Source: Methylobacterium sp. J-068 (GTDB taxonomy: Bacteria; Pseudomonadota; Alphaproteobacteria; Rhizobiales; Beijerinckiaceae). From it: a stretch of 64,000 nt of DNA. Positions 54,981-64,000 of the stretch are shown here, in pieces. The translations under genes were made by a program, and so were the position numbers. Where the stretch lies: the NCBI RefSeq assembly GCF_022829445.1, contig NZ_JAKSXY010000122.1, forward strand, positions 62,001 to 126,000. Direction: 5' to 3'. The notes beneath the pieces are model-generated. The model was not told the DNA's origin. It ran no database searches and was given only the letters and a program-made list of their open reading frames with translations. The stretch's first letter is position 1; every line of letters begins with the position of its first letter.

Positions 54981-56237
54981 TCAGATCCGCTCCAGGAACT
55001 CCGCGATCGGAGTGATCAGGACGGCCGCCATCTGCGCGCCGCGATGCACCGTGAAGGCCGCCGCCGAGCGGGCATCCGCCGCCGCACGGGCCAGGGTCCA
55101 GCGCACGCCGCGTCCGGTGGCGAGGCCCCGGAGCCGGTTGCTGAGCGCGAGGCTGTTGCGGTCGAAATCCGCCTTGATCCGGTCGGCATAGAAGGCCGAG
55201 ATCTTCTCGGGGCCCATGCCGGGCGTTGCGAGCCAGGCCGGCACGTGCTCCCGGCAGAGGCGCTCCACGTCGATCAAGGCCTTGTGCATGCCGGTGCCGG
55301 AGACCGGGCACGACGTGCAATAAGCGTCGCCGATCAGCACGACGCCGGCACGCTCGTGCCCCTCGGTCAGGCGCAGGTCGATCGGCCTGACGTCGACGTT
55401 GCCCTCGATCTCGATCGGACCGCAGACCTTCTCGAGGTTGGGCAGCGTCTGCCGCAGGGTCTCGGCCGGCGCGCGACGGAAGTCCCGCATCCAGGGCTCG
55501 TCATGCGTGCGGTAGACGAACAGGTTGGCGCGCATGCGCGTCCCGATCGGAAACAGCGAGATGTAGGAGACCCGATCGTTCCAGTGCTCGCCGTAATAGA
55601 CGATCGATTCGAAGGGATACGCGCGCGGCGGCTCCTTCAGGTAGAAGCCGATGCAGACCGAGTGATCCCGCGTGGCGTCGACGATGTCGATCCCGACGCG
55701 CCGATGGATCGCCGCACTCGGACCCGTCGCGACGATGAGCAGGCGGGCCTCCACCACGGAGCCGTCGTTCAGGGTGACCCGCTGGAGGTCCGGCCCGCTC
55801 TCTATGTCCGCGACCCGCCCGAAACGGAGGTCGACCTTCGCCGGCAGGTTCGCCCGGAGCGCGGTCACCAGATCCTTGTAGGCGAAGGCATATTCCAGGC
55901 GCGACCGGCGCTTCATCACCCGTCCGAACCTCGCGATCCAGACGCTGGAGATCGGCGTCGCCGCGGCGCGGACGGTCTCGCCGAGGCCGAGGCGGTCGAA
56001 CAGCGCCAAGATATCCGTCCCGAGCTTCTCGGCGCGCAGGCTCGGCGGCACGATCGCGGCCGCGTCGATCAGGACCACGTCGGCGCCGGACTGGGCCAGC
56101 GTCGAGGCCGCGACGCTTCCCGCGAGGCCGGCACCGATGATCACGACATCGGTGCGCCTGCACGCGACGGCATCGGCCGTGGCGCGATCCGAAGCAGGCG
56201 CTTCATCGAGGGTCGGAACAACACCGTCGTTAAGCAT
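54981..56237 (-). CDS. FAD-dependent monooxygenase-like protein
   Basis: The 418-residue flavoprotein has a dinucleotide-binding fold (TDVVIIGAGLAGSVAASTLAQSG), a second FAD contact (RAEKLGTDIL, RANLPAKVDLRFGRV) and the GD motif VVLIGDAYCTSCPVSGTGMHKALIDVERL. It resembles p-hydroxybenzoate hydroxylase/UbiH-like and tryptophan-halogenase-adjacent monooxygenases. The substrate is unknown. The last 90 residues are a helical tail with a hydrophobic end (MAAVLITPIAEFLERI). Its divergent neighbour is more than 250 bases away. The gene stands alone. Confidence 0.8.
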   Translation of the reverse strand: MLNDGVVPTLDEAPASDRATADAVACRRTDVVIIGAGLAGSVAASTLAQSGADVVLIDAAAIVPPSLRAEKLGTDILALFDRLGLGETVRAAATPISSVWIARFGRVMKRRSRLEYAFAYKDLVTALRANLPAKVDLRFGRVADIESGPDLQRVTLNDGSVVEARLLIVATGPSAAIHRRVGIDIVDATRDHSVCIGFYLKEPPRAYPFESIVYYGEHWNDRVSYISLFPIGTRMRANLFVYRTHDEPWMRDFRRAPAETLRQTLPNLEKVCGPIEIEGNVDVRPIDLRLTEGHERAGVVLIGDAYCTSCPVSGTGMHKALIDVERLCREHVPAWLATPGMGPEKISAFYADRIKADFDRNSLALSNRLRGLATGRGVRWTLARAAADARSAAAFTVHRGAQMAAVLITPIAEFLERI

Positions 56238-56499
56238 TCAAACCGCGCGGGTTGGGTGGATTAATTTCCGCCGACCCTTGCAGCTATCGCCCGAGTCGAA
56301 AAGCCCCCGGCGGTCGCCCCAAGACTGAAAACGCGCCAACTCGGTATTTTTTACCTCATCACCGATGCGTGAAAGTCAGACCTGATCGCTCGGATAACCG
56401 TTAATATTACCGAGACATGGCAGAGATGCGCGACATCGCCCGATGTGTTTCCAGGCCTGATTGACCAATTGCCTGCGCGCTGTCGGGCCATGCCTCGGC

Positions 56500-58035
56500 T
56501 CAGGCGTCGACCGGCCGTTCGGCGCGCCCGCGATAGGACAAAGCCTCGGCGAGGTGGATCCGGCGCACGCGCGCCTCCCCGTCGAGATCGGCCAGGGTCC
56601 GGGCGACCCGCAGGGTGCGGTGGAAGCCGCGCGCGGACAGACGCATCGATTCGGCGGCGGAGCGGATCAGCGCCGCCCCCTCCGGGTCGGGGGCCGCCAC
56701 GTCCTCGATGACCGGAGCGGGGCAGGTCGCGTTGGTGACGACGCCGGCGAGGTCGTAGGCCGCGTAGCGGTCGGTCTGGATCCTGCGCGCGCCCGCGACC
56801 CGGGCGGCCATCTCGGCCGAGCCTTCCACCGGCGGCGGCAGGATGAGGTCGGCGGCCGTCACCGCGCCCACCTCGATGCGCAGGTCGATCCGGTCGAGGA
56901 GCGGGCCGGAGATGCGGGCTCCGTACTGCGCGATGCAGCGCTCGTTCGGGCCCTTGCGGCAGGCATAACCCGGCTCCAGGGCCTGACCGCAGCGGCAGGG
57001 ATTCATCGCCGCGACGAGCTGGAACCGGGCCGGATACGTCACGCGATGGTTCGCGCGCGCGATCATGATCGTGCCGGTCTCCATCGGCTGGCGCAGGGAA
57101 TCCAGCACCTGGGGCGTGAACTCGGGCAATTCGTCGAGGAACAGCACGCCGCCATGGGCGAGGGAGGCCTCGCCGGGGCGCGCGTTGAGGCCGCCGCCGA
57201 CCAGGGCCGCCATGGAGGCGGAGTGGTGGGGCTGCCGGAAGGGCCGCCGGTTCGAGAGGGCGCCGCCCTTGAGCTCGCCCGCCACGGACTGGATCATCGA
57301 GACTTCGAGGAGCTCGCGCGGAGCCAGCGGCGGCAGGATGGAGGGCAGGCGCGCGGCGAGCATCGACTTGCCCGCGCCCGGAGGGCCGTTCATCAGGAGA
57401 TTGTGCCCTCCGGCCGCCGCGATCTCGAGGGTGCGCTTGGCGCCCTCCTGCCCCTTGATGTCGCGCAGGTCCGGCAGGGGACCGCCGGCGGCGGCGATGG
57501 CCGGCTCGGGCCGGGCCATGACCTGCGTGCCCTTGAAGTGGTTGGCGAGCTGGATCAGCGAGCGCGGCGCCAGCACGTCCATCTCGCCGCCCGCCCAGGC
57601 CGCCTCCGGCCCCGTCGCCGCCGGGCAGATCAGGCCGAGCCCACGCTCGTTGGCGGCCATCGCGGCGGGCAGGACGCCGGACACGGCGGTGATCGTGCCG
57701 TCGAGGGCGAGTTCGCCGAGCACGCAATAGCCCGCCAGCGCATCCGCCGGCAGGGCGCCGATGGCGCCCATCACCGCGAGCGCGATGGGCAGGTCGTAGT
57801 GCGAGCCTTCCTTGGGCAGGTCGGCGGGCGCGAGGTTGACGGTGATGCGCTTGGCCGGCAGCGCCAGCCCCGAGGCGATGAGGGCCGAGCGCACCCGCTC
57901 GCGCGATTCCGCCACCGCCTTGTCGGCGAGGCCGACCACCGTGAAGGCGACGATGCCGGGCGCGATCTGGACCTGGACATCGACGGCCCGCGCCTCGATG
58001 CCCTCGAAGGCCACGGTGGCGACGCGGGTGACCAT
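56500..58035 (-). CDS. yifB: YifB/ComM-family Mg-chelatase-like ATPase
   Basis: The 511-residue protein has an N-terminal Lon-like domain (VQVQIAPGIVAFTVVGLADKAVAESRERVRSAL) and a MCM-type AAA+ core. Walker A is NGPPGAGKSMLAARLPSIL, then HHSASMAALVGGG, Walker B is GGVLFLDELPEF, and CRCG...CRKGPNERCIAQY is the cysteine stretch of the family. In naturally competent bacteria the homologue ComM is a branch-migration helicase used in transformation. ATG 58035 (MVTRVATVAFEGIEARAV) fits the family. The gene is divergent from the PepSY protein gene. Confidence 0.93.
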   Translation of the reverse strand: MVTRVATVAFEGIEARAVDVQVQIAPGIVAFTVVGLADKAVAESRERVRSALIASGLALPAKRITVNLAPADLPKEGSHYDLPIALAVMGAIGALPADALAGYCVLGELALDGTITAVSGVLPAAMAANERGLGLICPAATGPEAAWAGGEMDVLAPRSLIQLANHFKGTQVMARPEPAIAAAGGPLPDLRDIKGQEGAKRTLEIAAAGGHNLLMNGPPGAGKSMLAARLPSILPPLAPRELLEVSMIQSVAGELKGGALSNRRPFRQPHHSASMAALVGGGLNARPGEASLAHGGVLFLDELPEFTPQVLDSLRQPMETGTIMIARANHRVTYPARFQLVAAMNPCRCGQALEPGYACRKGPNERCIAQYGARISGPLLDRIDLRIEVGAVTAADLILPPPVEGSAEMAARVAGARRIQTDRYAAYDLAGVVTNATCPAPVIEDVAAPDPEGAALIRSAAESMRLSARGFHRTLRVARTLADLDGEARVRRIHLAEALSYRGRAERPVDA

Positions 58036-58194
58036 GTTGAACCGTCCTCGGGCCGAAAGTGGCGCGACCCTAGGGGGCGGCATGCCGGGACACAACCGGA
58101 ACGCGCAATCCGTCCCCCGCTCCGGCGGAACCTTGCCCGTCCCGGAGGGTTCGGACGGCGTCAGACGCCCTCTCACCACCCAGAAGGAGACCCC

Positions 58195-58458
58195 ATGTCG
58201 ATCAAGCTCACGAGCCTCGCGGCCCTCGCCCTCGGCCTCGCCTGCACCGGCTCCGCCTTCGCCGATCGGAAGCCGACCCCCGAGGAGCAGACCAAGATCG
58301 AGGCCGTCCTGAAGCAGGAAGGCTTCACGAAGTGGAAGAAGATCGAGGTCGAGGACGACGAGATCGAGGTCGACGACGCCATCGACGCGAACGGCAAGCA
58401 ATTCGACCTCGAACTCGATCCGAAGACCTTCGCCATCGTGAAGCGCAAGGCCGAGTAG
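58195..58458 (+). CDS. Small secreted PepSY-like protein
   Basis: The 87-residue protein has a Sec signal peptide (MSIKLTSLAALALGLACTGSAFA) followed by an acidic mature part. The pattern KIEAVLKQEGFTKWKKIEVEDDEIEVDDAIDANGKQFDLELDP is that of a PepSY domain. Such domains bind or inhibit proteins in the periplasm. The ATG at 58195 has AGAAGGAGA eight bases upstream, a strong site, so expression may be high. A similar small gene is common in methylobacteria. Confidence 0.85.
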   Translation: MSIKLTSLAALALGLACTGSAFADRKPTPEEQTKIEAVLKQEGFTKWKKIEVEDDEIEVDDAIDANGKQFDLELDPKTFAIVKRKAE

Positions 58459-58501
58459 TCCCCGGCATCCATCCCGAGGCCGGTCCGGTCGCGAGACGGG
58501 A

Positions 58502-58966
58502 TCAGCCCTTGCGGGTGAAATAGGCGCCGGCCGGCGGTGTCGCGCCAGCGCCACTGGGGTTGAGGCCCCGCCACTGCGTCAGGACCGCGCCCGCGCCGCG
58601 GCGCAGTTCGAACAGCGGCGCGCCGACATCGTAGAGCCGCGTGCCGTAGGCGTTGACGGTGCGGCCGTCGCCGAAGGTGTGGAAGGCGACCGAGACGGCC
58701 TCGTCGGTGCCGCTCGCCTTGCAGACGATGGTCTCGTCGGTCTGGAACCCCTCGATCCGCAGGAGGCAGTCGCGGTGACCGCGCCCCGGCGCGATCTCAA
58801 GACGATAGCTGACGAGGATCGGCGAGCCCCCGACGGTGCGGCCGGAATCGTGCTCGTAGAGGTAGCTGCCCGCCCAGGCGCGGGGCGCCTCCGGAGCCGC
58901 CGCCGCGCCTCCGATACCGAGCCAGAGCAGGGCCGGCAGGCTTCGACCAAATCGGCTCAATCCCAT
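58502..58966 (-). CDS. Secreted protein of unknown function
   Basis: The 154-residue protein has a signal peptide (MGLSRFGRSLPALLWLGIGGAAA, cut near PEAP). The mature part reads WAGSYLYEHDSGRTVGGSPILVSYRLEIAP, with a pair of cysteines (DCLLRIEGF, IVCKASG) and a C-terminal LTQWRGLNPSGAGATP. It probably folds as a small periplasmic beta-rich domain (DUF5991-like). I cannot assign a function. It is convergent with the PepSY gene and divergent from the SRP RNA. Confidence 0.65.
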   Translation of the reverse strand: MGLSRFGRSLPALLWLGIGGAAAAPEAPRAWAGSYLYEHDSGRTVGGSPILVSYRLEIAPGRGHRDCLLRIEGFQTDETIVCKASGTDEAVSVAFHTFGDGRTVNAYGTRLYDVGAPLFELRRGAGAVLTQWRGLNPSGAGATPPAGAYFTRKG

Positions 58967-59130
58967 GCGCTTTGCTCCCGTCCAGGCGATGACCGGGCGG
59001 AGCCTGGCGCCGAGTTCGGGCGATTTGCGGGCAGGCCGATCCCATCCCGGGCCGGATCCCGCCCGTTTCCTCCTGCCGGGCTCGGTTGACGCGGCCCCAT
59101 CGGTGAAGGCCACTTCGCGGCCTTGCCGGC

Positions 59131-59159
59131 TTGCATCCGCCGCGGAGCCCGGCCATATA
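59131..59159 (+). promoter_or_regulatory. Promoter of the SRP RNA
   Basis: TTGCAT (59131-59136) is followed after exactly 17 bases by CATATA (59154-59159), and transcription is expected to start about 6-7 bases later, at the 5' end of the predicted RNA. Confidence 0.6.
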
Positions 59160-59163
59160 GCGC

Positions 59164-59262
59164 TCGGGAGGTTGGCGAGGGACGTTTCACTCGCCAACCG
59201 GGTCAGGTCCGGAAGGAAGCAGCCCTAACGAGACCGAGCGGGTCTTCGTCCAGCCTCCCACC
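59164..59262 (+). ncRNA. ffs: Small bacterial signal recognition particle RNA (4.5S)
   Basis: The apical domain GGTCAGGTCCGGAAGGAAGC (59201-59220), continued by AGCCCTAACGAG, is the universal Ffh-binding hairpin. The ends pair GGGAGGTTGG (59165-59174) with CCAGCCTCCC (59250-59259). A side hairpin GGTTGGCGAG...CTCGCCAACC is also visible. The RNA of about 100 nt binds Ffh for co-translational membrane targeting. Its position upstream of dnaX-ybaB is a known alphaproteobacterial arrangement. Confidence 0.93.
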
Positions 59263-59331
59263 TCGATCGATGCCTCGGGCTCGCGTGGCGGCACCCTCCG
59301 ACCGGAGCCGCACCAACCGAGCCAAGGCGGC

Positions 59332-61353
59332 ATGGACGCGACCTCCGGTCTGACGAGCGATGCCGGCCTGTTGCCCGGCCTTCCCGAGCCGTCATCGGCC
59401 GCGACGCCCTATCGGGTGCTCGCCCGCAAGTACCGCCCTCAGAACTTCGACGACCTGATCGGCCAGGGCGCCATGGTGCGCACGCTGGCCAACGCCTTCG
59501 CGGCCAACCGCATCCCGCAGGCCTGGATGCTCACGGGCGTGCGCGGCGTCGGCAAGACCACCACGGCCCGCATCCTGGCGCGCGGTCTCAACTACGTCCG
59601 CGACGGGCATCCCGACACCGGCCCGACCATCGCGATGCCGGAACTCGGCCGCCATTGCCGGGCCATCATGGAATCCCGGCACATGGACGTGCTGGAGATG
59701 GATGCGGCCTCGCATACCGGCATCGACGACGTGCGCGGGATCATCGACGGCATCCGCTACGCGCCGACCGAGGCCCGCTACAAGGTCTACATCGTCGACG
59801 AGGTCCACATGCTCTCCGAGAAGGCGTTCAACGCCTTCCTGAAGACCCTGGAGGAGCCGCCGCCGCACGCCAAGTTCGTGTTCGCCACCACGGAGATCCG
59901 CAAGGTGCCGGTGACGATCCTGTCCCGGTGCCAGCGCTTCGACCTGCGCCGCGTCGAGGCCGAGACCCTGGTCGGCCACCTCGCCCGCATCTGCGCCGCC
60001 GAGAACGTCGAGGCCGACGCCGAGGCGCTGGCGGCGATCACCCGGGCGGCCGAGGGCTCGGTGCGCGACGCGCTCTCGCTCCTCGACCAGGCCATCGCGC
60101 ACGGAGCCGGCCAGGTCAGCGCGCAGGGCGTGCGCGACATGCTGGGGCTGGCCGATCGCGGCCGCATCGTCGATTTGTTCGAGGCGGTGATGCGGGGCGA
60201 CATCCCGGCCGCCTTCGCGGAGGTGCGCGGCCAGTACGAGGCCGGCGCCGACCCGGCCGTGATCCTCTCCGATCTCGCGGGCTTCACCCATCTCGTCACC
60301 CGCCTGAAGCTGGTGCCCGAGGAGGCCGCCGCCGACCCGACCCTCAGCGAGGTGGAGCGCGGGCGCGGACGCGATTTCGCAGGCAGGCTGTCGGTGCGGG
60401 TGCTGTCCCGGGCCTGGCAGATCCTGCTGAAGGCGATCCCCGAGGTCCAGACCGCGACGCGCCCCCTCGCGGCCGCCGAGATGGCCCTGGTCCGTCTCGC
60501 CTACGCGGCCGACCTGCCCACGCCCGACGAGGCCCTGCGCCAGATGAAGGCACAGGCGCTGACCGGCCTGCCTGCCGCGTCCGGCGCGAGCGCCGGCCCC
60601 TCCCCCGCCGCCTCGACCGCCGAAGCGCGCCCGGCACTGCCGCCGATCCCCACCTTCTCGGCGGACCCGGCTCCACCGCGCCCGCCCGTGGCCATGTCGG
60701 CTCCGGCCATGCCGGCTCAGTCGATGTCGGCTCCGGCCATATCGGCTCCAGCAATGTCTGCACCGGCCGTCTCCGCGGTGGCCATGACTGCGCCCGCCAT
60801 GTCCGCGCCGGCCATGACTGCACCGGCCATGTCTCAACCGATGCTGTCGGCCGGCGGGGGCAATGCACGCCCCGCCCTGGCGAGCGTCGCCCCGGTACCC
60901 CAGGCTCACCCGGAGGGCCCGCGCCTGACGCGGTTCACCGACGTGGTGGCCCTCGCGGATGCGCGGCGCGACATCGGGCTGAAGATGGCCCTGGAGCGCG
61001 AGGTCCACCTCGTCCGCTTCGAGGAGGGCCGCATCGAATTCCGCCTCGCCGAGGGTGGACGCCAGAGCATCGCCAACGACCTCGCCCGCGCCCTCGATGC
61101 CTGGACCGGCCGGCGCTGGATCGTCGCCTTGTCGAAGGAGGCGGGCGAACCGACCCTCGATGCCACGGCGCGCGCCGCCACCGAGACCCGCCATCAGAAC
61201 GCCGCCGCGCATCCGCTGGTCCGCGAGGTGCTGGCACGCTTCCCCGGCGCCCAGATCGTCGACGTGCGCGACAAGGCGCCGGAGGCCTCGCCCGCGAGCG
61301 AGGCCGCCCCCACCGGCGAGGCCGAGACGGACGAGCCCGACGACGAGGCATAG
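59332..61353 (+). CDS. dnaX: DNA polymerase III subunit gamma/tau
   Basis: The 673-residue clamp-loader ATPase has YRVLARKYRPQNFDDLIGQ, Walker A GVRGVGKTTTARILARGL, Walker B VYIVDEVHMLSEKAFNAFLKTLEEPPPHAKFVFATTE and the SRC motif. The usual four-Cys zinc cluster near residue 95-110 is replaced by MPELGRHC, which keeps only one Cys. This appears normal in Hyphomicrobiales. A low-complexity linker (residues of about 445-510) contains repeats of MSAPA type, before a C-terminal tau domain. No frameshift signal for a short gamma form was noted. The gene is part of ffs-dnaX-ybaB. Confidence 0.96.
   Translation: MDATSGLTSDAGLLPGLPEPSSAATPYRVLARKYRPQNFDDLIGQGAMVRTLANAFAANRIPQAWMLTGVRGVGKTTTARILARGLNYVRDGHPDTGPTIAMPELGRHCRAIMESRHMDVLEMDAASHTGIDDVRGIIDGIRYAPTEARYKVYIVDEVHMLSEKAFNAFLKTLEEPPPHAKFVFATTEIRKVPVTILSRCQRFDLRRVEAETLVGHLARICAAENVEADAEALAAITRAAEGSVRDALSLLDQAIAHGAGQVSAQGVRDMLGLADRGRIVDLFEAVMRGDIPAAFAEVRGQYEAGADPAVILSDLAGFTHLVTRLKLVPEEAAADPTLSEVERGRGRDFAGRLSVRVLSRAWQILLKAIPEVQTATRPLAAAEMALVRLAYAADLPTPDEALRQMKAQALTGLPAASGASAGPSPAASTAEARPALPPIPTFSADPAPPRPPVAMSAPAMPAQSMSAPAISAPAMSAPAVSAVAMTAPAMSAPAMTAPAMSQPMLSAGGGNARPALASVAPVPQAHPEGPRLTRFTDVVALADARRDIGLKMALEREVHLVRFEEGRIEFRLAEGGRQSIANDLARALDAWTGRRWIVALSKEAGEPTLDATARAATETRHQNAAAHPLVREVLARFPGAQIVDVRDKAPEASPASEAAPTGEAETDEPDDEA
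60691..60850. repeat. MSAPA-type repeats in the dnaX linker
   Basis: About ten degenerate 15-base units of ATGTCGGCTCCGGCC type encode (A)MSAPA/MTAPA pentapeptides. Units vary at third positions, so the array is not newly expanded. It forms a flexible linker between the gamma and tau portions. Confidence 0.75.
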
Positions 61354-61421
61354 CCTCGCGCGCGTCGGCGCCCCACCTTGCGGGCGTCCACGATCTGTAA
61401 AACCAAGCAGGAGCAGACCCG

Positions 61422-61742
61422 ATGCGCGACCTCATGGGCATCATGAAGCAGGCTCAGGCCATGCAGGAGAAGATGGCCTCGCTGCAGAGCGAACTCGACA
61501 CCGTCGAGGTGTCCGGCGCCTCGGGCGGCGGAGCCGTGCGGGTGACGATGACGGCCAAGGGCCTGGTCAGGGGCGTGCAGCTCGACCCCGCCCTGATGAT
61601 CGCCGACGAGCGCGAGATCCTGGAAGACCTCATCGTGGCCGCCGTCAACGATGCGCGCGGCAAGGCCGAGCAGGTCGCCGCCGAGCGCATGGGCGAGCTG
61701 ACCAAGGGCCTGCCGATCCCGCCGGGGATGAAGCTGTTCTGA
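61422..61742 (+). CDS. YbaB/EbfC-family nucleoid-associated protein
   Basis: The 106-residue protein has MGIMKQAQAMQEKMASLQSEL as a coiled-coil start and VEVSGASGGGAVRVTMTAKGLVRGVQLDP as the core. LIVAAVNDARGKAEQVAAERM follows. It is a dimeric DNA-binding protein encoded next to dnaX in most bacteria. recR, the usual third gene, is not found downstream; a repeat region follows instead. ATG 61422 is chosen; GCAGGAGC upstream is the ribosome-binding site. Confidence 0.95.
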   Translation: MRDLMGIMKQAQAMQEKMASLQSELDTVEVSGASGGGAVRVTMTAKGLVRGVQLDPALMIADEREILEDLIVAAVNDARGKAEQVAAERMGELTKGLPIPPGMKLF

Positions 61743-62358
61743 GCCGGTGGCGGCCGCGCCCCCGCACGATGGGACAGGGTTCGATCCGACCGGCCTGGTC
61801 AGGGCGCGGGCGACCCGCTCCCGCTCCTACGGGAAAAGCGCGGCCCGATACGAGCTTCGTCTGATCCCCTCGGTTCGGATGGACGCGACGCGCCCCCTCT
61901 CCTGGAAGGCGAGTTGGGGAGAGGTGCGGTCCATCTCCGGAGACGTCGCACCGGTTGATCCCTTCGGGATGGCGGATCTGGTCTGATACTGGTTCCGGCT
62001 GATCACTTCGGATCACTGGATCGCGACGGGCTCCCTCTCCTGGAAGGAGAGGGTTGGGGTGAGGTGTAGTCCATCTCCGGAGAGGTTACGCACCTCACCC
62101 TGTCCCTCTCCTTCCAGGAGAGGGGACCCGCGCTCCGTCTCGTCAGCTGTCCGACCTAATCTACCGGAGGCCGTATGACACGGACCGGGTTTTCGCTCAG
62201 CCGCCGGAGATCCCGGCCCTCATCGACGAATCGAACCGGGACCGATGCGATCATCGGCGAAGTCGTGCCGGATTTTCTTGTTCGAAGACCCGGAAAGCCC
62301 AGGATTTCGACGATCGCGAAAGTGGTCCCTTAACGGGTCCGCGTTTGTTCTAGAGGGT
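61743..62358. other. 616-base non-coding region with dispersed repeats
   Basis: No convincing CDS was seen between ybaB and the PilZ gene. The left part holds diverged repeat copies A and B (61861-62130). The right part (62131-62358) is of average composition with a possible promoter for the PilZ gene. recR, which normally follows ybaB, is absent. Confidence 0.6.
61861..62130. repeat. Tandem diverged copies A and B of a palindromic repeat
   Basis: Copy A (61861-61951) and copy B (from 61999) share CTGATC..., a GCGAC-CCCTCTCCTGGAAGG core and TCCATCTCCGGAGA. In copy B, 40-base arms at 62027-62066 and 62091-62130 are inverted repeats, with CCTCTCCTGGAAGGAGAGGG opposite its complement and a 24-base spacer. 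They can form a very stable hairpin. Another copy lies at 54867-54946. This is REP/MITE-like; no transposase is seen. Confidence 0.75.
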
Positions 62359-62676
62359 ATGATCGAGCATCGCACGACATGTCGGGCTTTGACACATCTT
62401 GCCGCCCGTGCCGCCCTGGACCGGACGTCCCCTGAAACCTTGCCCTGCCTCGTGCGAAACCTGTCACCGATCGGCGCCTGCGTGGTGTTCTGCGCGGACG
62501 TGACGGTTCCGGAATACTTCGACCTCTTCCTCGGGCCGGACACCCGGCCCTATCGGGCGCACCTGATCTGGCACGATGCGAACACCGTCGGCGTCAGCTT
62601 CCTGGAGGCGCGCGAGAACGCACCCGAGGTGCTTCCCGACCCGGTGGGGTCCGGCGCGGATCGTCCCACGGCGTAG
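62359..62676 (+). CDS. PilZ-domain protein
   Basis: The 105-residue protein has the elements of a small PilZ domain: LVRNLSPIGACVVF, then PEYFDLFLGPDTRPYRAHLIWHDANTVGVSFLE. The DxSxxG motif appears as NLSPIGA and the c-di-GMP-binding RxxxR region (MIEHRTTCRAL) is only partly conserved, so binding may be altered. ATG 62359 is chosen, preceded by AGAGGG; an upstream frame (62245) is open but unconserved. The gene is convergent with pckA. Confidence 0.78.
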   Translation: MIEHRTTCRALTHLAARAALDRTSPETLPCLVRNLSPIGACVVFCADVTVPEYFDLFLGPDTRPYRAHLIWHDANTVGVSFLEARENAPEVLPDPVGSGADRPTA

Positions 62677-62701
62677 GGCGATCCCGGAGCCGCGATCCGG
62701 C

Positions 62702-62734
62702 GGCGGGACGCGGGCGAAGACGCCGCGTCCCGCC
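62702..62734. terminator. Bidirectional hairpin terminator
   Basis: GGCGGGACGCGG (62702-62713) pairs perfectly with CCGCGTCCCGCC (62723-62734) across a 9-base loop. It lies between the convergent ends of the PilZ gene and pckA and has no strong T-run on either side. Confidence 0.6.
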
Positions 62735-62750
62735 CATCATTGCCGTGCGA

Positions 62751-64000
<1,250 letters not shown>

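Overview
The window is a GC-rich alphaproteobacterial chromosome segment. It most resembles Methylobacterium/Methylorubrum (Hyphomicrobiales). The evidence is an infB-rbfA-truB block, a CpdR response regulator, a CtrA-type TTAA-N7-TTAA box, an SRP RNA directly upstream of dnaX-ybaB, a DnaX without the usual Cys cluster, ATP-type PEP carboxykinase and a cobalamin-dependent methylmalonyl-CoA mutase. The genus is inferred from gene content only.

Layout. 1-6.3 kb: translation genes (YlxR-like C-terminus, infB, rbfA, truB) with a methyltransferase-like gene inserted between infB and rbfA. 6.4-10.7 kb: M20 amidohydrolase, then a copper module (copA plus an overlapping CueR-like regulator, with a palindromic operator in front of copA). 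10.8-12.6 kb: an OmpR-family regulator beside a broken sensor kinase and a small secreted Gly/Cys-rich protein; a shared 17-bp element precedes the regulator and the secreted protein. 12.6-19.4 kb: a class A penicillin-binding protein with a degenerate nuclease-like tail, an EmrA/EmrB-type exporter and a lytic transglycosylase with a CtrA box upstream.

19.75-28.55 kb is the most distinctive region. Eight tightly packed genes run in one direction: myo-inositol-phosphate synthase, an HD-like protein, a SAM methyltransferase, a Gfo/Idh/MocA oxidoreductase, a YcaO protein, a TIM-barrel isomerase/epimerase, a GT4 glycosyltransferase and a PIG-L deacetylase. A uracil-DNA-glycosylase-like gene, a UPF0104 membrane protein and a PhoR-like kinase follow. 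No RiPP precursor is visible. I read the set as a candidate pathway to an inositol-derived glycoside or cofactor; no product can be assigned from sequence.

31.7-43.8 kb: AMP nucleosidase, TrmO, an RND efflux pump with two periplasmic adaptors and a divergent TetR regulator, a ChrA chromate transporter, a histone-deacetylase-family amidohydrolase and a ceramide-glucosyltransferase/HpnI-like enzyme. 43.85-46.3 kb: an AT-rich interval with a compositionally foreign GT61-methyltransferase fusion, ending near tRNA-Leu(CAA). 46.6-53.2 kb: YqaA/DedA, a DsbB-like protein, DUF1178, a nitrilase-family hydrolase, grxC, cpdR, an N-formylglutamate amidohydrolase-like protein and methylmalonyl-CoA mutase. 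53.4-64 kb: manC, an FAD monooxygenase-like protein, yifB, small secreted proteins, the SRP RNA, dnaX, ybaB, a dispersed palindromic repeat, a PilZ protein and pckA (cut by the window end).
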